A DNA stretch of 64,000 bases, from NCBI RefSeq assembly GCF_024611995.1, contig NZ_CP102509.1, forward strand, positions 5,146,001 to 5,210,000. Direction: 5' to 3'. The DNA comes from Streptomyces sp. NBC_00162. GTDB lineage: Bacteria > Actinomycetota > Actinomycetes > Streptomycetales > Streptomycetaceae. How positions within the stretch are numbered: position 1 is the stretch's first letter; each line of letters begins with the position of its first letter. A program made the translations under genes and the position numbers. Shown here piece after piece: positions 1 to 7,952 of the stretch. The notes under the pieces were generated by a model. It did not search any database. It was not told the origin of the DNA and saw only the letters and a program-made list of their open reading frames with translations.

Positions 1-347
1 GGCTGGCCGTGCGAGGAGACCGCCAGGACGTTGCCGTCCGGGTCCCAGCCGCAGACCCGGGTGTCGGTGGAGCCCCAGTGGCTGAGCTGGCGGGCCGGGC
101 CGCCGTCCACGGGGGCGAGGTGGATTTCGGGATCGAGGCTGCGCCAGGTGGTGAAGGCGATGTGCCGGCCGTCGGGGGAGAAGCGCGGATGGCTGACCCG
201 GGTCCGGTCGACGGTGAGCCGCCAGGCCCGGCCGACCGGATCTCCAGGGGGAACCAAGGGCGCCACCCAAAGATCGTCCTCGGTGGCGAAACACAGCAGG
301 TCGTCGTGCAGGTGCGGGAAGCGGAGGTACGCGACGTCGTGACTCAC
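1..347 (-). CDS. Tricorn protease homologue (S41 family), N-terminal fragment
   Basis: Partial gene running off the left edge; only about the first 115 residues are present. The minus strand from the GTG at 347 reads VSHDVAYLRFPHLHDDLLCF, then a DDLWVAPL stretch, RFSPDGRHIAF, SLDPEIHLAPVDGGPARQL and a final AVSSHGQP. These are WD40/PD40 beta-propeller blades as found at the N-terminus of actinobacterial tricorn proteases, cytoplasmic serine peptidases that trim oligopeptides produced by the proteasome or Clp proteases. The catalytic S41 and PDZ domains lie outside the window. An ATG at 399 is in another frame and stops at the TGA overlapping the GTG, so 347 is the best start. A GGAAAG about 10 bases upstream is a plausible ribosome site. 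Plus-strand ORFs over this stretch are shadows. Confidence 0.85.
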   Translation of the reverse strand, partial: MSHDVAYLRFPHLHDDLLCFATEDDLWVAPLVPPGDPVGRAWRLTVDRTRVSHPRFSPDGRHIAFTTWRSLDPEIHLAPVDGGPARQLSHWGSTDTRVCGWDPDGNVLAVSSHGQ

Positions 348-411
348 CCCCCAATGCTTTCCGCGCCAGGGGGGCCCGGCAACTCGTACAGGTGATCCAT
401 GCCACTCCCCG

Positions 412-440
412 AAGCGAAACGGAACGGTTTCGTTTCGCTT
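412..440. promoter_or_regulatory. Perfect inverted repeat, candidate TetR operator
   Basis: AAGCGAAACG (412-421) and its exact complement CGTTTCGCTT (431-440) are separated by 9 bp. The repeat sits between the divergent tricorn and TetR genes. A related half-site, TTCGTTTCG, recurs at about 477-485. The size and symmetry suit a TetR dimer pair, so autoregulation by the adjacent TetR gene is the natural inference. Confidence 0.55.
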
Positions 441-516
441 GGGTCGGGGGTATCGTCGTATGAGTACGGAACACATTCGTTTCGATAAGAGGCGCGTTCG
501 GACGGGAGACACGGAG

Positions 517-1107
517 ATGACCGAGGCGATGGCGGCTCGGCGCAGCCGGATCACCCCCGAGCGGGAAGCCGAACTCCACGGAGCGGTCCTGGACCTGCTC
601 CGCGAAGTGGGCTACGAGGCGCTGACCATGGACGCGGTCGCCGCCCGTACCAAGTCCAGCAAGGCCACCCTCTACCGCCAGTGGGGGAGCAAGCCGGAGC
701 TGGTGGCCAAGGCCCTGCGATGCACGCAGCCCGTCTCGCTGCGGGAGATCGACACGGGCAGCCTGCGCACGGACTTCGCGCGCATGGTCGAATGCTCCGA
801 CGACGCGCAGATGGCCAAGGACACCGCGCTGATGCGGGGTCTGGCCCATGCGGTCCACGAGAGCCCGGAGCTCCACAAGGCCCTGCGGGACCTGCTGGTC
901 GACCCGGAGATCAACGGCCTTCAGGCGATGCTCCAGCGCGCGGTGGACCGGGGCGAGATCCGTCCCGACTGTCCGGCTCTGGACTTCGTACCGCACATGC
1001 TCATCGGGGCGTTCATCGCGCTCCCGCTGATCGAGGACCGCCCGGTGGACCGGAACTTCCTCGGCCACTTCATCGACGCCGTGGTCTTCCCCGCCCTCGG
1101 CGTCTGA
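517..1107 (+). CDS. TetR/AcrR family transcriptional regulator
   Basis: A 196-residue protein of normal TetR length. The N-terminal helix-turn-helix is at about residues 38-56 (TMDAVAARTKSSKATLYRQW). The rest is a helical C-terminal ligand domain (TetR_C-like) ending HFIDAVVFPALGV. I chose ATG 517 because GGGAG lies 11-15 bases upstream; ATG 460 or an earlier codon at 439 would add an N-terminal tail lacking family similarity. A perfect inverted repeat lies about 80-100 bp upstream. The MMPL transporter begins 131 bp downstream on the same strand, so this is probably its local repressor, a common TetR-exporter arrangement. The ligand is unknown. Confidence 0.88.
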   Translation: MTEAMAARRSRITPEREAELHGAVLDLLREVGYEALTMDAVAARTKSSKATLYRQWGSKPELVAKALRCTQPVSLREIDTGSLRTDFARMVECSDDAQMAKDTALMRGLAHAVHESPELHKALRDLLVDPEINGLQAMLQRAVDRGEIRPDCPALDFVPHMLIGAFIALPLIEDRPVDRNFLGHFIDAVVFPALGV

Positions 1108-1238
1108 ACCCCTTCCCCTTTCCCGTCCCCGCTGTACCGCCTGCTGTTCCTGACACGCCGCTCTCGTCGTCGGGCCGGCTCTCCATGCCCTGATCCGCAC
1201 CGGATCCATCCCACGACCCGAACGGGAGAACCACCGAC

Positions 1239-3440
1239 GTGGCCACCTTCCTCTACCGTCTCGGCCGGGGCGCCTTCAGGCGCCGCGGTCTTGTCGCCCT
1301 CATCTGGGTGGCGCTGCTGTTCGCCGCCGGTTTCGGCGCGGCATCGGCGTCCGCACCCACCTCAGGCTCCTTCTCGATACCCGGCACGGAGGCCCAGAAG
1401 GCCTTCGACGTGCTGGACAAGAAGTTCCCGGGGATGGCCGCCGACGGCGCCACCGCCCGGATCGTCATCAAGGCCCCGGCCGGCGCCAAGGTCTCCGACC
1501 CGGAGCCCAAGGCCCAGGTCGAGAAGATCGTCGAAGACCTGAAGTCCGGTCCGGGCAAGGACCAGATCTCCTCGGTCGCCGACCCGTACCAGAGCCAGGC
1601 AGTGAGCCAGGACGGCTCCACCGCCTACATCAGCACCAAGTACAAGGTCAGCGGCATGGAGCTGACCGACGCGACCCGCGACGCGCTGAAGGAGTCCGGC
1701 AAGGACGCCCAGGCGAAGGGGCTCACCGTCGAGATCGGCGGCGACGCGCTGATGGCGGCCCCCGAGACCGGCTCCGGTGAGATCATCGGCATCGCGATCG
1801 CCGCGATCGTCCTCGTCATCACCTTCGGCTCGCTGATCGCGGCCGGGCTGCCGCTGCTGACCGCGCTGATCGGCGTGGGCATCGGCGTCTCCTCCATCAC
1901 CGCGCTCGCCAACGTGCTGGACCTCGGCAACACCACCTCCACCCTCGCGATGATGATCGGCCTCGCGGTCGGCATCGACTACGCCCTCTTCATCGTCTCC
2001 CGCTACCGCGCGGAGCTCGCCGAGGGCCGCGAACGCGACGAGGCCGCCGGCCGGGCCGCCGGAACCGCCGGCTCCGCCGTCGTCTTCGCCGGTCTGACCG
2101 TGGTCATCGCCCTGGTGGGCCTGGCCGTCGTCAACATCCCGATGCTGACCAAGATGGGCTTCGCGGCCGCCGGAACCGTGGTCATCGCGGTGCTGGTCGC
2201 CCTCACCCTGGTCCCGGCCATCCTGGGCTTCGCGGGCAAGAAGGTCCTGCCGGCCGGCGAGAAGAGCAAGCTGTTCGGCAAGGGCAAGCCCGCGGGCGCC
2301 GAGAAGAAGGCCAACGGCGGCACCCGCTGGGCCCGCTTCGTCCTGCGCCGCCCGGTCATGGTCCTGCTGGCCGGTGTGATCGGCCTCGGCATCATCGCCA
2401 TCCCGGCGAGCAAGCTGGAGATGGGCCTGCCGGACGACGGCGCCCAGCCGGTCTCCACCACCCAGCGCCAGGCGTACGACATGCTGTCCGACGGCTTCGG
2501 CCCCGGCTTCAACGGCCCGCTGATGGTCGTCGTCGACGGGGACAAGGCGCTCGCCGACCGGACGGTCGAGCGGATCAAGGGCCTGGAGGGCGTGGCCGCG
2601 GTCATGCCGCCGATGCCCAACGAGGCCGGCGACGCCTCGATGATCAGCGTCATCCCGAAGGACCGCCCGTCCTCCACCCAGACGGAGAACCTGGTCCACA
2701 CGATCCGCGACGGCAGCGGGGGCGACGTCATGGTCACCGGCGCCACCGCGATGAACATCGACTTCTCGCAGAAGATGAACGACGCGCTGCTGCCCTACCT
2801 GGCGCTCGTCGTCGGCCTCGCCTTCCTGCTGCTGATGCTGGTGTTCCGCTCGATCCTGGTTCCGCTCAAGGCGGCCCTCGGCTTCCTGCTCTCGGTCGTC
2901 GCCGCCCTCGGCGCGGTCGTCGCGGTCTTCCAGTGGGGCTGGCTCGGCTCGCTCTTCGGGGTGGAGCAGACCGGTCCGATCATGTCGATGATGCCGATCT
3001 TCATGGTGGGTGTCGTATTCGGTCTGGCCATGGACTACGAGGTCTTCCTCGTCACCCGGATGCGGGAGGCGTACGTCCATGGCGAGCGCCCGGGCCAGGC
3101 CGTGGTGACCGGCTTCCAGTACAGCGCGCGGGTGGTCGTGGCCGCCGCCGTCATCATGATCGCGGTGTTCGCGGGCTTCATCGGGGCCAGTGAGCAGATG
3201 GTCAAGATGATCGGCTTCGGTCTGGCCGTCGCCGTCTTCTTCGACGCCTTCGTGGTCCGGATGGCCATCGTCCCGGCGGTGCTCGCACTGCTCGGGCACA
3301 AGGCCTGGTGGCTGCCGCGCTGGCTGGACCGGCTGCTGCCGAACGTCGACGTGGAGGGCGAAAGCCTGCGCCGGCACCTCAAGGACGCGGCCGGCTCCTC
3401 GGAGGGCCCGGACAAGGACCGCGAGCTGGTCAACGTCTGA
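1239..3440 (+). CDS. MMPL family RND-type transporter
   Basis: A 733-residue inner-membrane transporter. It has an N-terminal transmembrane helix, a large extracytoplasmic loop (about residues 40-175), a helix bundle, a second extracytoplasmic loop (about 390-510) and a second helix bundle, i.e. two MMPL repeats. The expected transmembrane acidic motifs are present: GLAVGIDYALF (about residue 247) and GLAMDYEVF (about 598), the proton-relay D-Y pairs of the mycobacterial MmpL superfamily. The GTG start follows CGGGAGAACC. These proteins export lipids, siderophores or drugs using proton motive force; the substrate cannot be told from sequence. It lies downstream of a TetR regulator, probably co-regulated, and ends at a strong hairpin. 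Confidence 0.92.
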   Translation: MATFLYRLGRGAFRRRGLVALIWVALLFAAGFGAASASAPTSGSFSIPGTEAQKAFDVLDKKFPGMAADGATARIVIKAPAGAKVSDPEPKAQVEKIVEDLKSGPGKDQISSVADPYQSQAVSQDGSTAYISTKYKVSGMELTDATRDALKESGKDAQAKGLTVEIGGDALMAAPETGSGEIIGIAIAAIVLVITFGSLIAAGLPLLTALIGVGIGVSSITALANVLDLGNTTSTLAMMIGLAVGIDYALFIVSRYRAELAEGRERDEAAGRAAGTAGSAVVFAGLTVVIALVGLAVVNIPMLTKMGFAAAGTVVIAVLVALTLVPAILGFAGKKVLPAGEKSKLFGKGKPAGAEKKANGGTRWARFVLRRPVMVLLAGVIGLGIIAIPASKLEMGLPDDGAQPVSTTQRQAYDMLSDGFGPGFNGPLMVVVDGDKALADRTVERIKGLEGVAAVMPPMPNEAGDASMISVIPKDRPSSTQTENLVHTIRDGSGGDVMVTGATAMNIDFSQKMNDALLPYLALVVGLAFLLLMLVFRSILVPLKAALGFLLSVVAALGAVVAVFQWGWLGSLFGVEQTGPIMSMMPIFMVGVVFGLAMDYEVFLVTRMREAYVHGERPGQAVVTGFQYSARVVVAAAVIMIAVFAGFIGASEQMVKMIGFGLAVAVFFDAFVVRMAIVPAVLALLGHKAWWLPRWLDRLLPNVDVEGESLRRHLKDAAGSSEGPDKDRELVNV

Positions 3441-3459
3441 CCCCGTTCTGTACGGCTGA

Positions 3460-3508
3460 CACCCCGGCCCCGTACCGCCTGATGATCAGGCGGTACGGGG
3501 CCGGGGTG
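3460..3508. terminator. 23-bp perfect hairpin, bidirectional terminator
   Basis: Arms 3460-3482 and 3486-3508 are perfectly complementary around a TGA loop. It lies between the convergent MMPL and SsgA-like genes and ends only 8 bp before the SsgA-like stop codon. There is no T-run, as is usual for Streptomyces hairpin terminators. Confidence 0.8.
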
Positions 3509-3516
3509 CGTTGCGC

Positions 3517-3945
3517 CTAACGGGTGGCGGAGTACGTACGGCGCAGGAAGCGGCGCAGGGCCGCGATGTCGAACTGGACGACGGCGACGCCCTCGGGGGA
3601 GTGGAACTCCACGACGGCCTGGACGCGGCCGCAGGGCCAGACGCGTACGTCCCCGGTTCCGGTCGGGGCCTGGAGGCCCGCCTCGAGGAGGGCGCGGGGG
3701 AAGACCCACTCGTTGTCGGTGCCTTCGGGGGACAGGTCCGCGGGGAAGACGATCCGTACGGCCAGCGGTTCGGCCTCGGCGAAGCGCAGGGCCACCGGAA
3801 CCTTCCGGTAGAGGGGGTCGTCGCTGATCACGCGCGCGGTGACGCGCTCCTCGACGGCAGTCGCAGTCGCGGTCGCAGTCGCGGTCGCAGTCGCGGTCGC
3901 AGTGGCGGTGGCGCTCGCGGCGGGATTCTCGGCGGTGGCTGACAC
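3517..3945 (-). CDS. SsgA-like (SALP) sporulation/cell division regulator
   Basis: A 142-residue protein of the streptomycete SsgA/SsgB family, small proteins that help position the FtsZ ring and peptidoglycan machinery during sporulation septation. The core is at about residues 32-142. Typical family segments include DPLYRKVPVALRF, PLAVRIVFP, WVFPRALLEAG, GTGDVRVWPCGR and the C-terminal FDIAALRRFLRRTY. The N-terminus is abnormal: residues about 9-30 are an alternating Ala-Thr run encoded by a short tandem DNA repeat. The GTG start at 3945 is preceded by GAGGAG at good spacing, so the repeat is translated. The gene stands alone, convergent with the MMPL gene. Which SALP subclass it belongs to is not resolved here. 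Confidence 0.88.
   Translation of the reverse strand: MSATAENPAASATATATATATATATATATAVEERVTARVISDDPLYRKVPVALRFAEAEPLAVRIVFPADLSPEGTDNEWVFPRALLEAGLQAPTGTGDVRVWPCGRVQAVVEFHSPEGVAVVQFDIAALRRFLRRTYSATR
3857..3921. repeat. Short tandem repeat encoding an Ala-Thr run
   Basis: Repeats of a 6/12-bp unit (GCAGTCGCGGTC on the plus strand) lie inside the 5' end of the SsgA-like gene. Read on the minus strand they give about ten Ala-Thr dipeptides. Such a tract is prone to slippage, and multiples of 6 bp preserve the frame. Confidence 0.85.
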
Positions 3946-4041
3946 GACAAGACTCCTCTATTCGGAACATATGCGTCCGTTTGTCCCAAGCCTCGCACAT
4001 TCCGCCGGATCCGCACGGATGTACTTGTCACGTGGACGCTC

Positions 4042-4058
4042 TTGCCAATGGTTCGCAA
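4042..4058. promoter_or_regulatory. Candidate Nur (nickel uptake regulator) box
   Basis: TTGCCA-ATGGT-TCGCAA, 53 bp upstream of the chosen cbiMN start, matches the TTGCAA-N5-TTGCAA layout known for Streptomyces Nur at 10 of 12 positions. The following genes encode a metal ECF transporter. The position fits a nickel-dependent repressor site; function is inferred. Confidence 0.5.
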
Positions 4059-4110
4059 TTGGGCACTATTCTTGAACGGTTCACGACTGGGTGAGAAGCG
4101 GAGCGTCTCC

Positions 4111-5190
4111 ATGCATGTGCCCGACGGATTCATCAACGCACCTGTGTCGGTGGCCGCCGGAGTGGCGGCCGCCGCCGCCGTCGCGGTCAGCCTCCGCGGC
4201 GCCCGGCGCGAGCTTGGGGGTCCCTCCCAGGCCGGAGGCCCAGGGGGAGAGCGGACGGCGCCGCTGGCGGGTCTCGTCGCCGCCTTCATCTTCGCCGTGC
4301 AGATGCTGAACTTCCCCGTCGCCGCCGGCACCAGCGGGCACCTGCTGGGCGGTGCGCTCGCCGCGATACTCGTCGGCCCCTACACGGGCGTGCTGTGCGT
4401 GTCCGTCGTCCTGCTCATGCAAGGCATCCTCTTCGCCGACGGCGGCCTGACCGCCCTCGGCGTGAACATCACCGTCATGGGCGTCGTCACCGTCGTCCTC
4501 TCCTACGCGGTCTTCCGCGGGCTGCTCAAGGTGCTGCCCGGCACCCGACGCTCCGTGACCGTCGCCGCCTTCGCCGGAGCCCTGCTCTCGGTGCCCGGCG
4601 CGGCCGCCGCCTTCACCGCGATCTACGCCATCGGCGGCACCACCGACGTCTCCATCGGCAAGGTGTTCACCGCGATGGTCGGCGTGCACGTGCTCATCGG
4701 CATTGGCGAGGCCGCCATCACCGCGGCCACCGTGGGCGCCGTGATCGCCGTACGGCCCGACCTGGTCCACGGGGCGCGCGGACTGACCACCCGGCTGAAG
4801 CTGCGCGTCGACGGCGTACTGGTCGACGCCCCGGCCGCCGCTCCCGCCCCGGTCGCGGCCCGCTCCACCACGAAGGTGTGGGCCACCGGTCTGGTCACCG
4901 CCCTGGCTCTCGCCGGGTTCGTCTCCTTCTACGCCTCCGCCAGCCCCGACGGCCTGGAGAAGGTCGCCGCCGACAAGGGCATCGACGCCAAGGTCGAGGA
5001 GCACGCGGCCGCCGGCTCCCCGCTCGCCGACTACGCCGTCAAGGACGTCGCCAGCGCCCGCCTCTCCGGCGGCCTCGCGGGCGCCCTCGGGGTCGGGGCG
5101 ACCGTCGCCGTCGGCACCGGCGTCTTCTGGGTGGTCCGCCGCCGCCGTACGGACGAGCAGCCGGCCGCGGCAGCGGCTTCGGCGGTCTGA
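4111..5190 (+). CDS. Ni/Co ECF transporter S component, CbiM/NikM fused to a PDGLE (CbiN/NikN) domain
   Basis: A 359-residue membrane protein. It starts MHVPDGFINAPVSV; the Met-His N-terminus is the metal-binding signature of CbiM/NikM substrate-binding subunits. About seven helices follow. The C-terminal part (about residues 265-350) has a helix, the periplasmic motif SPDGLEKVA and a last helix ending in RRRR, i.e. a fused PDGLE/CbiN-like domain. ATG 4111 has GGAG 7-10 bases upstream; an upstream TTG at 4042 lies in the candidate operator. CbiQ and CbiO genes follow in an operon. The fused architecture and the Nur-like box favour nickel over cobalt, but this is inference. Residues about 35-48 are encoded by a dispersed palindromic repeat. 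Confidence 0.88.
   Translation: MHVPDGFINAPVSVAAGVAAAAAVAVSLRGARRELGGPSQAGGPGGERTAPLAGLVAAFIFAVQMLNFPVAAGTSGHLLGGALAAILVGPYTGVLCVSVVLLMQGILFADGGLTALGVNITVMGVVTVVLSYAVFRGLLKVLPGTRRSVTVAAFAGALLSVPGAAAAFTAIYAIGGTTDVSIGKVFTAMVGVHVLIGIGEAAITAATVGAVIAVRPDLVHGARGLTTRLKLRVDGVLVDAPAAAPAPVAARSTTKVWATGLVTALALAGFVSFYASASPDGLEKVAADKGIDAKVEEHAAAGSPLADYAVKDVASARLSGGLAGALGVGATVAVGTGVFWVVRRRRTDEQPAAAAASAV
4211..4249. repeat. Dispersed GC-rich palindromic element inside cbiM
   Basis: AGCTTGGGGGTCCCTCCCAG followed by GCCGGAGGCCCAGGGGGAG. It is read in frame as a Gly/Pro-rich loop. A related element occurs at 35898-35929 in another gene, so it is a multicopy sequence accommodated within coding regions. Confidence 0.65.
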
Positions 5191-5191
5191 G

Positions 5192-5953
5192 GTGGGTGCG
5201 GGCCACGCCCACCGGCTCTACCGGCACGGGCACTCACCGGTGCACGCGCTGCCGCCGCACTGCAAGCTCGCCGCGGCCTTCGCCTTCGTGGTGGTCGTGG
5301 TCTCCACCCCGCGCGAGGCGGTGTGGGCCTTCGGGGCCTACGCCGTGCTGCTCGCCGCCGTCGCGGCCGCCGCCCGGGTGCCGGCCGGCTTCCTGCTGCG
5401 GCGGCTGCTGATCGAGATCCCGTTCGTGGCCTTCGCGGTGCTGATGCCCTTCGTCGCCGAGGGCGAGCGGGTGGACGTACTGGGCCTCTCGCTCAGCGTC
5501 TCCGGACTCTGGGGCGCCTGGAACGTGCTCGCAAAGGGCACCCTCGGGGTGGCCGCGTCTGTACTCCTCGCCTCGACGACGGAGCTGCGGGCGCTGCTGC
5601 TGGGCCTCCAGCGGCTGAAGCTGCCGCCGCTGCTGGTACAGATCGCCTCGTTCATGATCCGGTACGGGGACGTGATCACCGGCGAGCTGCGGCGGATGTC
5701 CATCGCACGGCGCTCGCGCGGGTTCGAGGCGCGCGGGATCCGGCACTGGGGGGTGCTGGCCAAGACCGCGGGCGCGCTGTTCATCCGCTCCTACGAGCGC
5801 GGCGAGCGGGTCTACCTGGCGATGGTCAGCCGCGGCTACGCCGGTTCGATGCCGGTGATCGACGAAGCCGTGGCCACGCGCGCGCAGTGGGCGTACGCGG
5901 CCGCGCTACCGGTGACGGCGCTCGCCGTCTGTCTGATGGGATGGACGCTATGA
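5192..5953 (+). CDS. cbiQ: ECF transporter T component (CbiQ/NikQ)
   Basis: A 253-residue integral membrane protein with about five to six helices. It carries the coupling motifs of CbiQ proteins: ARRSRGFEARG (about residues 170-180) and the later ERGERVYLAMVSRGYAG, the paired A-R-G type motifs that contact the ATPase. The N-terminus SPVHALPPHCKLAAAF is typical (P-x-x-K in the first loop). The GTG start lies 1 bp after the cbiMN stop, and the end overlaps the ATPase start by ATGA, so the three genes are translationally coupled. It transmits ATP hydrolysis to the metal-binding subunit. Confidence 0.88.
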   Translation: MGAGHAHRLYRHGHSPVHALPPHCKLAAAFAFVVVVVSTPREAVWAFGAYAVLLAAVAAAARVPAGFLLRRLLIEIPFVAFAVLMPFVAEGERVDVLGLSLSVSGLWGAWNVLAKGTLGVAASVLLASTTELRALLLGLQRLKLPPLLVQIASFMIRYGDVITGELRRMSIARRSRGFEARGIRHWGVLAKTAGALFIRSYERGERVYLAMVSRGYAGSMPVIDEAVATRAQWAYAAALPVTALAVCLMGWTL

Positions 5954-6699
5954 CCGCACCTTCGCTGGAAGTCTCGGGCCTCGCCTACGCCTACCCCGAC
6001 GGGCACCAGGCCCTCTTCGGGGTCGACCTGACCGTCGCGCACGGCGAGCGGGTGGCCCTCCTCGGGCCGAACGGCGCCGGGAAGACCACCCTCGTGCTGC
6101 ACCTCAACGGGATCCTGGCCGGCGGGGTCGGTTCCGTGCGCGTGGCCGGGATGCCGGTGGAGAAGCGCAACCTCGCCGAGGTCCGGCGCCGGGTCGGGAT
6201 CGTCTTCCAGGACCCCGACGACCAGCTCTTCATGCCGACCGTCCGGGAGGACGTGGCCTTCGGCCCGGCTGCGGCCGGGATGCGCGGCGCCGAGCTGGAG
6301 GAACGGGTCCGGGACGCGCTGGAGCAGGTCGGGATGGCGGCCTTCGCCGACCGGCCCCCGCACCACTTGTCCTTCGGCCAGCGCCGCCGGGTGGCCGTCG
6401 CCACGGTTCTGGCCATGCGGCCCGAGATCCTGGTCCTGGACGAGCCCTCCTCCAACCTGGACCCGGCCTCGCGGCGCGAGCTCGCGGACATCCTGCGCTC
6501 GCTCGACGTGACGGTGCTGATGGTGACCCACGACCTGCCGTACGCGCTGGAGCTGTGCGCGCGCTCGGTCATCCTGAGCGAGGGCGTGATCGCCGCCGAC
6601 GGCCGGACCCAGGACCTGCTGTGCGACGAGCAGCTCATGCGGGCCCACCGTCTGGAGCTGCCCTTCGGCTTCGACCCGCGTTCCGTATCGGTGGCATAG
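5950..6699 (+). CDS. cbiO: ECF transporter ATPase (CbiO/NikO)
   Basis: A 249-residue ABC ATPase. Walker A is GPNGAGKTT (about residues 40-48), the Q-loop region is FQDPDDQLF, the signature is LSFGQRRRVAVA (a variant of LSGGQ), Walker B is ILVLDEPSSNLD and the switch histidine is in MVTHDLPYA. It energises the metal importer with the two upstream genes. The start ATG overlaps the cbiQ stop (ATGA); an in-frame ATG at 5941 would add three residues. Confidence 0.9.
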   Translation: MTAPSLEVSGLAYAYPDGHQALFGVDLTVAHGERVALLGPNGAGKTTLVLHLNGILAGGVGSVRVAGMPVEKRNLAEVRRRVGIVFQDPDDQLFMPTVREDVAFGPAAAGMRGAELEERVRDALEQVGMAAFADRPPHHLSFGQRRRVAVATVLAMRPEILVLDEPSSNLDPASRRELADILRSLDVTVLMVTHDLPYALELCARSVILSEGVIAADGRTQDLLCDEQLMRAHRLELPFGFDPRSVSVA

Positions 6700-6742
6700 G
6701 CATCGGTGGCATAAGCGCTGGTCGCGGGTTGTTGGACTGGCC

Positions 6743-7900
6743 GTGGACATCCAGGGTGTGGTGACGGAGGGCTTCGAGCCCGTCAGAGACGCGTTCGTGC
6801 GCAATTTCGAGGTGCTGGGGGACCGGGGCGCGGCGGTGGCCGTGTACCGGGACGGCCGCAAGGTCGTGGACCTCTGGGGCGGCACCAAGGACGCGAACGG
6901 CACGGAGCCGTGGACCGAGGACACCGCCCAGATCGTCCGCTCCGCGACCAAGGGGGTGGCCGCCGCCGTACCCCTGCTGCTGCACCAGCGCGGACTCCTC
7001 GACCTGGACGCGCCGGTGGGATCGTACTGGCCGGAGTTCAAGGCGGGCGGCAAGGACCGGACCCTGGTCCGCGACGTGCTCGCGCACCGCGCGGGGGTTC
7101 CGGCGCTGGACCGCGGGCTGACCGCGGCCGAGGCCGCCGACGGGGTCTCCGGACCGCGCGCGGTCGCCGCGCAGCAGCCCTTCTGGCAGCCCGGCACCGA
7201 GCACGGCTACCACGCGCAGACCTACAGCTGGCTGCTGTCCGAGCTGGTGCTGCGGGCGACCGGGCGCACGGTCGGGGGCATCCTGGCCGAGGAGATAGCC
7301 GAGCCGCTGGGCCTGGACTTCTGGATCGGCCTGCCGGAGAGCGAGGCCCACCGGGTGGGGCGGGTGGCGCCGGTCGACCCGCCTTCGAGCGCGGGCACGC
7401 TGAAGACCCGGCCGAGGAGAAACGTTTCCGAGGCCTACGCCGACCCGGACTCCCTCACCCGCCGCGCCTTCGCCGCCATCGACCCCCTGCCGGACGAGAA
7501 CGACCCCGCCTACCGGGCCGCCGAGCTCCCGGCCTCGGCGGGCATCGGCACGGCCCGCGCCCTGGCCCGCTTCTACGCGGCCACCATCGGCGTGGTGGAG
7601 GACGGCGCGCGGATCTTCACACCGGCCACCACCGCCTCCGCCGGCAAGGAGCTCTCGGCGGGCCCGGACCGCGTCCTGGTGGTGAACACCCGCTTCGGCC
7701 CCGGCTACATGCTGCACGGCCCGGCCTCGCCGCTGCTCTCGACGGCCTCCTTCGGCCACCCGGGCCGCGGCGGCTCCCTGGCCTTCGCGGACCCGGAGGC
7801 GGGCATCGGCTTCGGCTACGTCACCAACGCCCACGCCCAGTCGGTCACCGCCGACCCGCGCGCCCAGGCACTCGTACGGGCCCTGCGCTCAGCCCTGTGA
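6743..7900 (+). CDS. Serine hydrolase, class C beta-lactamase/esterase fold
   Basis: A 385-residue protein of the beta-lactamase-related (EstB-like) family. The S-x-x-K nucleophile motif is SATK at about residue 74, after TAQIVR. A Y-x-x motif region HAQTYSWLLSELV (about residue 160) supplies the tyrosine. A C-terminal HPGRGGSLAFAD (about 340) stands for the K-T-G-like strand. No signal peptide is visible, so it is probably a cytoplasmic esterase or amidase rather than a secreted beta-lactamase. The GTG start has no clear ribosome site. It stands alone, 43 bp after the ECF operon. The substrate is unknown. Confidence 0.85.
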   Translation: MDIQGVVTEGFEPVRDAFVRNFEVLGDRGAAVAVYRDGRKVVDLWGGTKDANGTEPWTEDTAQIVRSATKGVAAAVPLLLHQRGLLDLDAPVGSYWPEFKAGGKDRTLVRDVLAHRAGVPALDRGLTAAEAADGVSGPRAVAAQQPFWQPGTEHGYHAQTYSWLLSELVLRATGRTVGGILAEEIAEPLGLDFWIGLPESEAHRVGRVAPVDPPSSAGTLKTRPRRNVSEAYADPDSLTRRAFAAIDPLPDENDPAYRAAELPASAGIGTARALARFYAATIGVVEDGARIFTPATTASAGKELSAGPDRVLVVNTRFGPGYMLHGPASPLLSTASFGHPGRGGSLAFADPEAGIGFGYVTNAHAQSVTADPRAQALVRALRSAL

Positions 7901-7952
7901 GGCCCGCGCCCTTCTTCGCCGGACTCCGTCCGTCGGGGGTGGGGCCGCGCGG

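Noticed and set aside
9..395. Plus-strand ORFs over the left edge
   Set aside because: The minus frame reads a clear tricorn propeller sequence; the plus frames are antisense shadows with no family similarity.
1362..3377. 671-codon minus-strand ORF opposite the MMPL gene
   Set aside because: Composition is His/Asp/Gly/Arg-rich without hydrophobic segments, typical of an antisense shadow in high-GC DNA; the plus frame is an obvious transporter.
3960..4110. Cobalamin riboswitch upstream of cbiM
   Set aside because: No B12-box-like segment or room for the conserved core could be recognised in the short leader; the Nur-like box is a better explanation.
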